Assembly (NCBI GenBank): GCA_018830405.1
Contig: JAHJSF010000176.1
Location: forward strand, 1-13,569
Length of the DNA stretch: 13,569 bases
DNA from: Nitrospinota bacterium
GTDB taxonomy: Bacteria > Nitrospinota > Nitrospinia > UBA9942 > JAHJSF01
Direction of reading: 5' to 3'
This document shows positions 13,544 to 13,569 of this stretch, one piece after another. Position 1 is the stretch's first letter, and each line of letters opens with the position of its first letter. Position numbers and translations under genes: made by a program. The notes under the pieces are model-generated. The model searched no databases. It was not told the DNA's origin and worked only from the letters and a program-made list of their open reading frames with translations.

Positions 13544-13569
13544 ATTATGGTGGGGGAAAGGGGGGAGAG

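Larger units (their letters stand above)
13206..13569. other. Gene-free region packed with short repeats
   Basis: No plausible gene is present over the last 364 bases. The region is a mosaic of short repeat types: a CCAC/CACTAAA repeat, two GTCATTCCCC palindromes, an ACAGGA-type repeat and two G/C-rich hairpins, listed separately. All look like dispersed intergenic elements rather than regulatory sites of the repressor gene. Confidence 0.6.

Overview
The window looks like a chromosomal piece of a Gram-negative bacterium of moderate G+C. Evidence for this is a predicted outer-membrane beta-barrel, an exported LolA-like protein, an RND permease, and several families of dispersed intergenic repeats of the kind I associate with environmental Nitrospirota, deltaproteobacterial and similar genomes. 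I cannot name the lineage from sequence alone. Every gene I accept lies on the minus strand, so transcription runs from high to low coordinates.

Right part (13205 down to 4264): a long co-directional cluster behind a good sigma70-type promoter. The order is an ArsR-family repressor, a large RND/MMPL-type permease, a LolA-like exported protein, an outer-membrane beta-barrel protein, a DUF2892 small membrane protein, a CopZ-like copper chaperone, a protein of three heavy-metal-associated (HMA) domains that have lost their CxxC copper sites, a decayed copper-ATPase remnant, and an intact two-HMA copper ATPase (CopA). Spacing is tight (15 to 54 nt, or overlapping) except at the ATPase remnant. 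A plausible reading is an envelope exporter module linked to copper export; the link is inferred from position only.

Middle part (4115 to 2783): an unrecognised two-helix membrane protein, then a VapBC-type toxin-antitoxin pair (Phd/YefM-type antitoxin, PIN-domain toxin) with a very clear promoter and an overlapping inverted repeat. VapBC runs closely into a HI0933/BaiN-type flavoprotein and a DgkA-family lipid kinase gene.

Left part (1533 to 1): the DgkA-family gene is followed by an ORF6N-domain gene. Beyond that lies a second copy of the last 49-50 bp of the kinase gene, differing only at synonymous sites plus the stop codon. The ORF6N segment is therefore bracketed by direct repeats that rebuild the kinase 3' end. 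A parvulin-type peptidyl-prolyl isomerase gene closes the window.

The main points for a second look are: (1) the ORF6N segment bracketed by kinase-gene 3' ends; (2) the partly collapsed tandem duplication of a copper ATPase that left a cysteine-poor HMA protein with an open frame; (3) the RND/LolA-like/beta-barrel module in the same directional cluster as copper genes; (4) a dispersed repeat that begins exactly at the TAG stop codon of three different genes. I saw no CRISPR array, tRNA, rRNA or insertion-sequence transposase.
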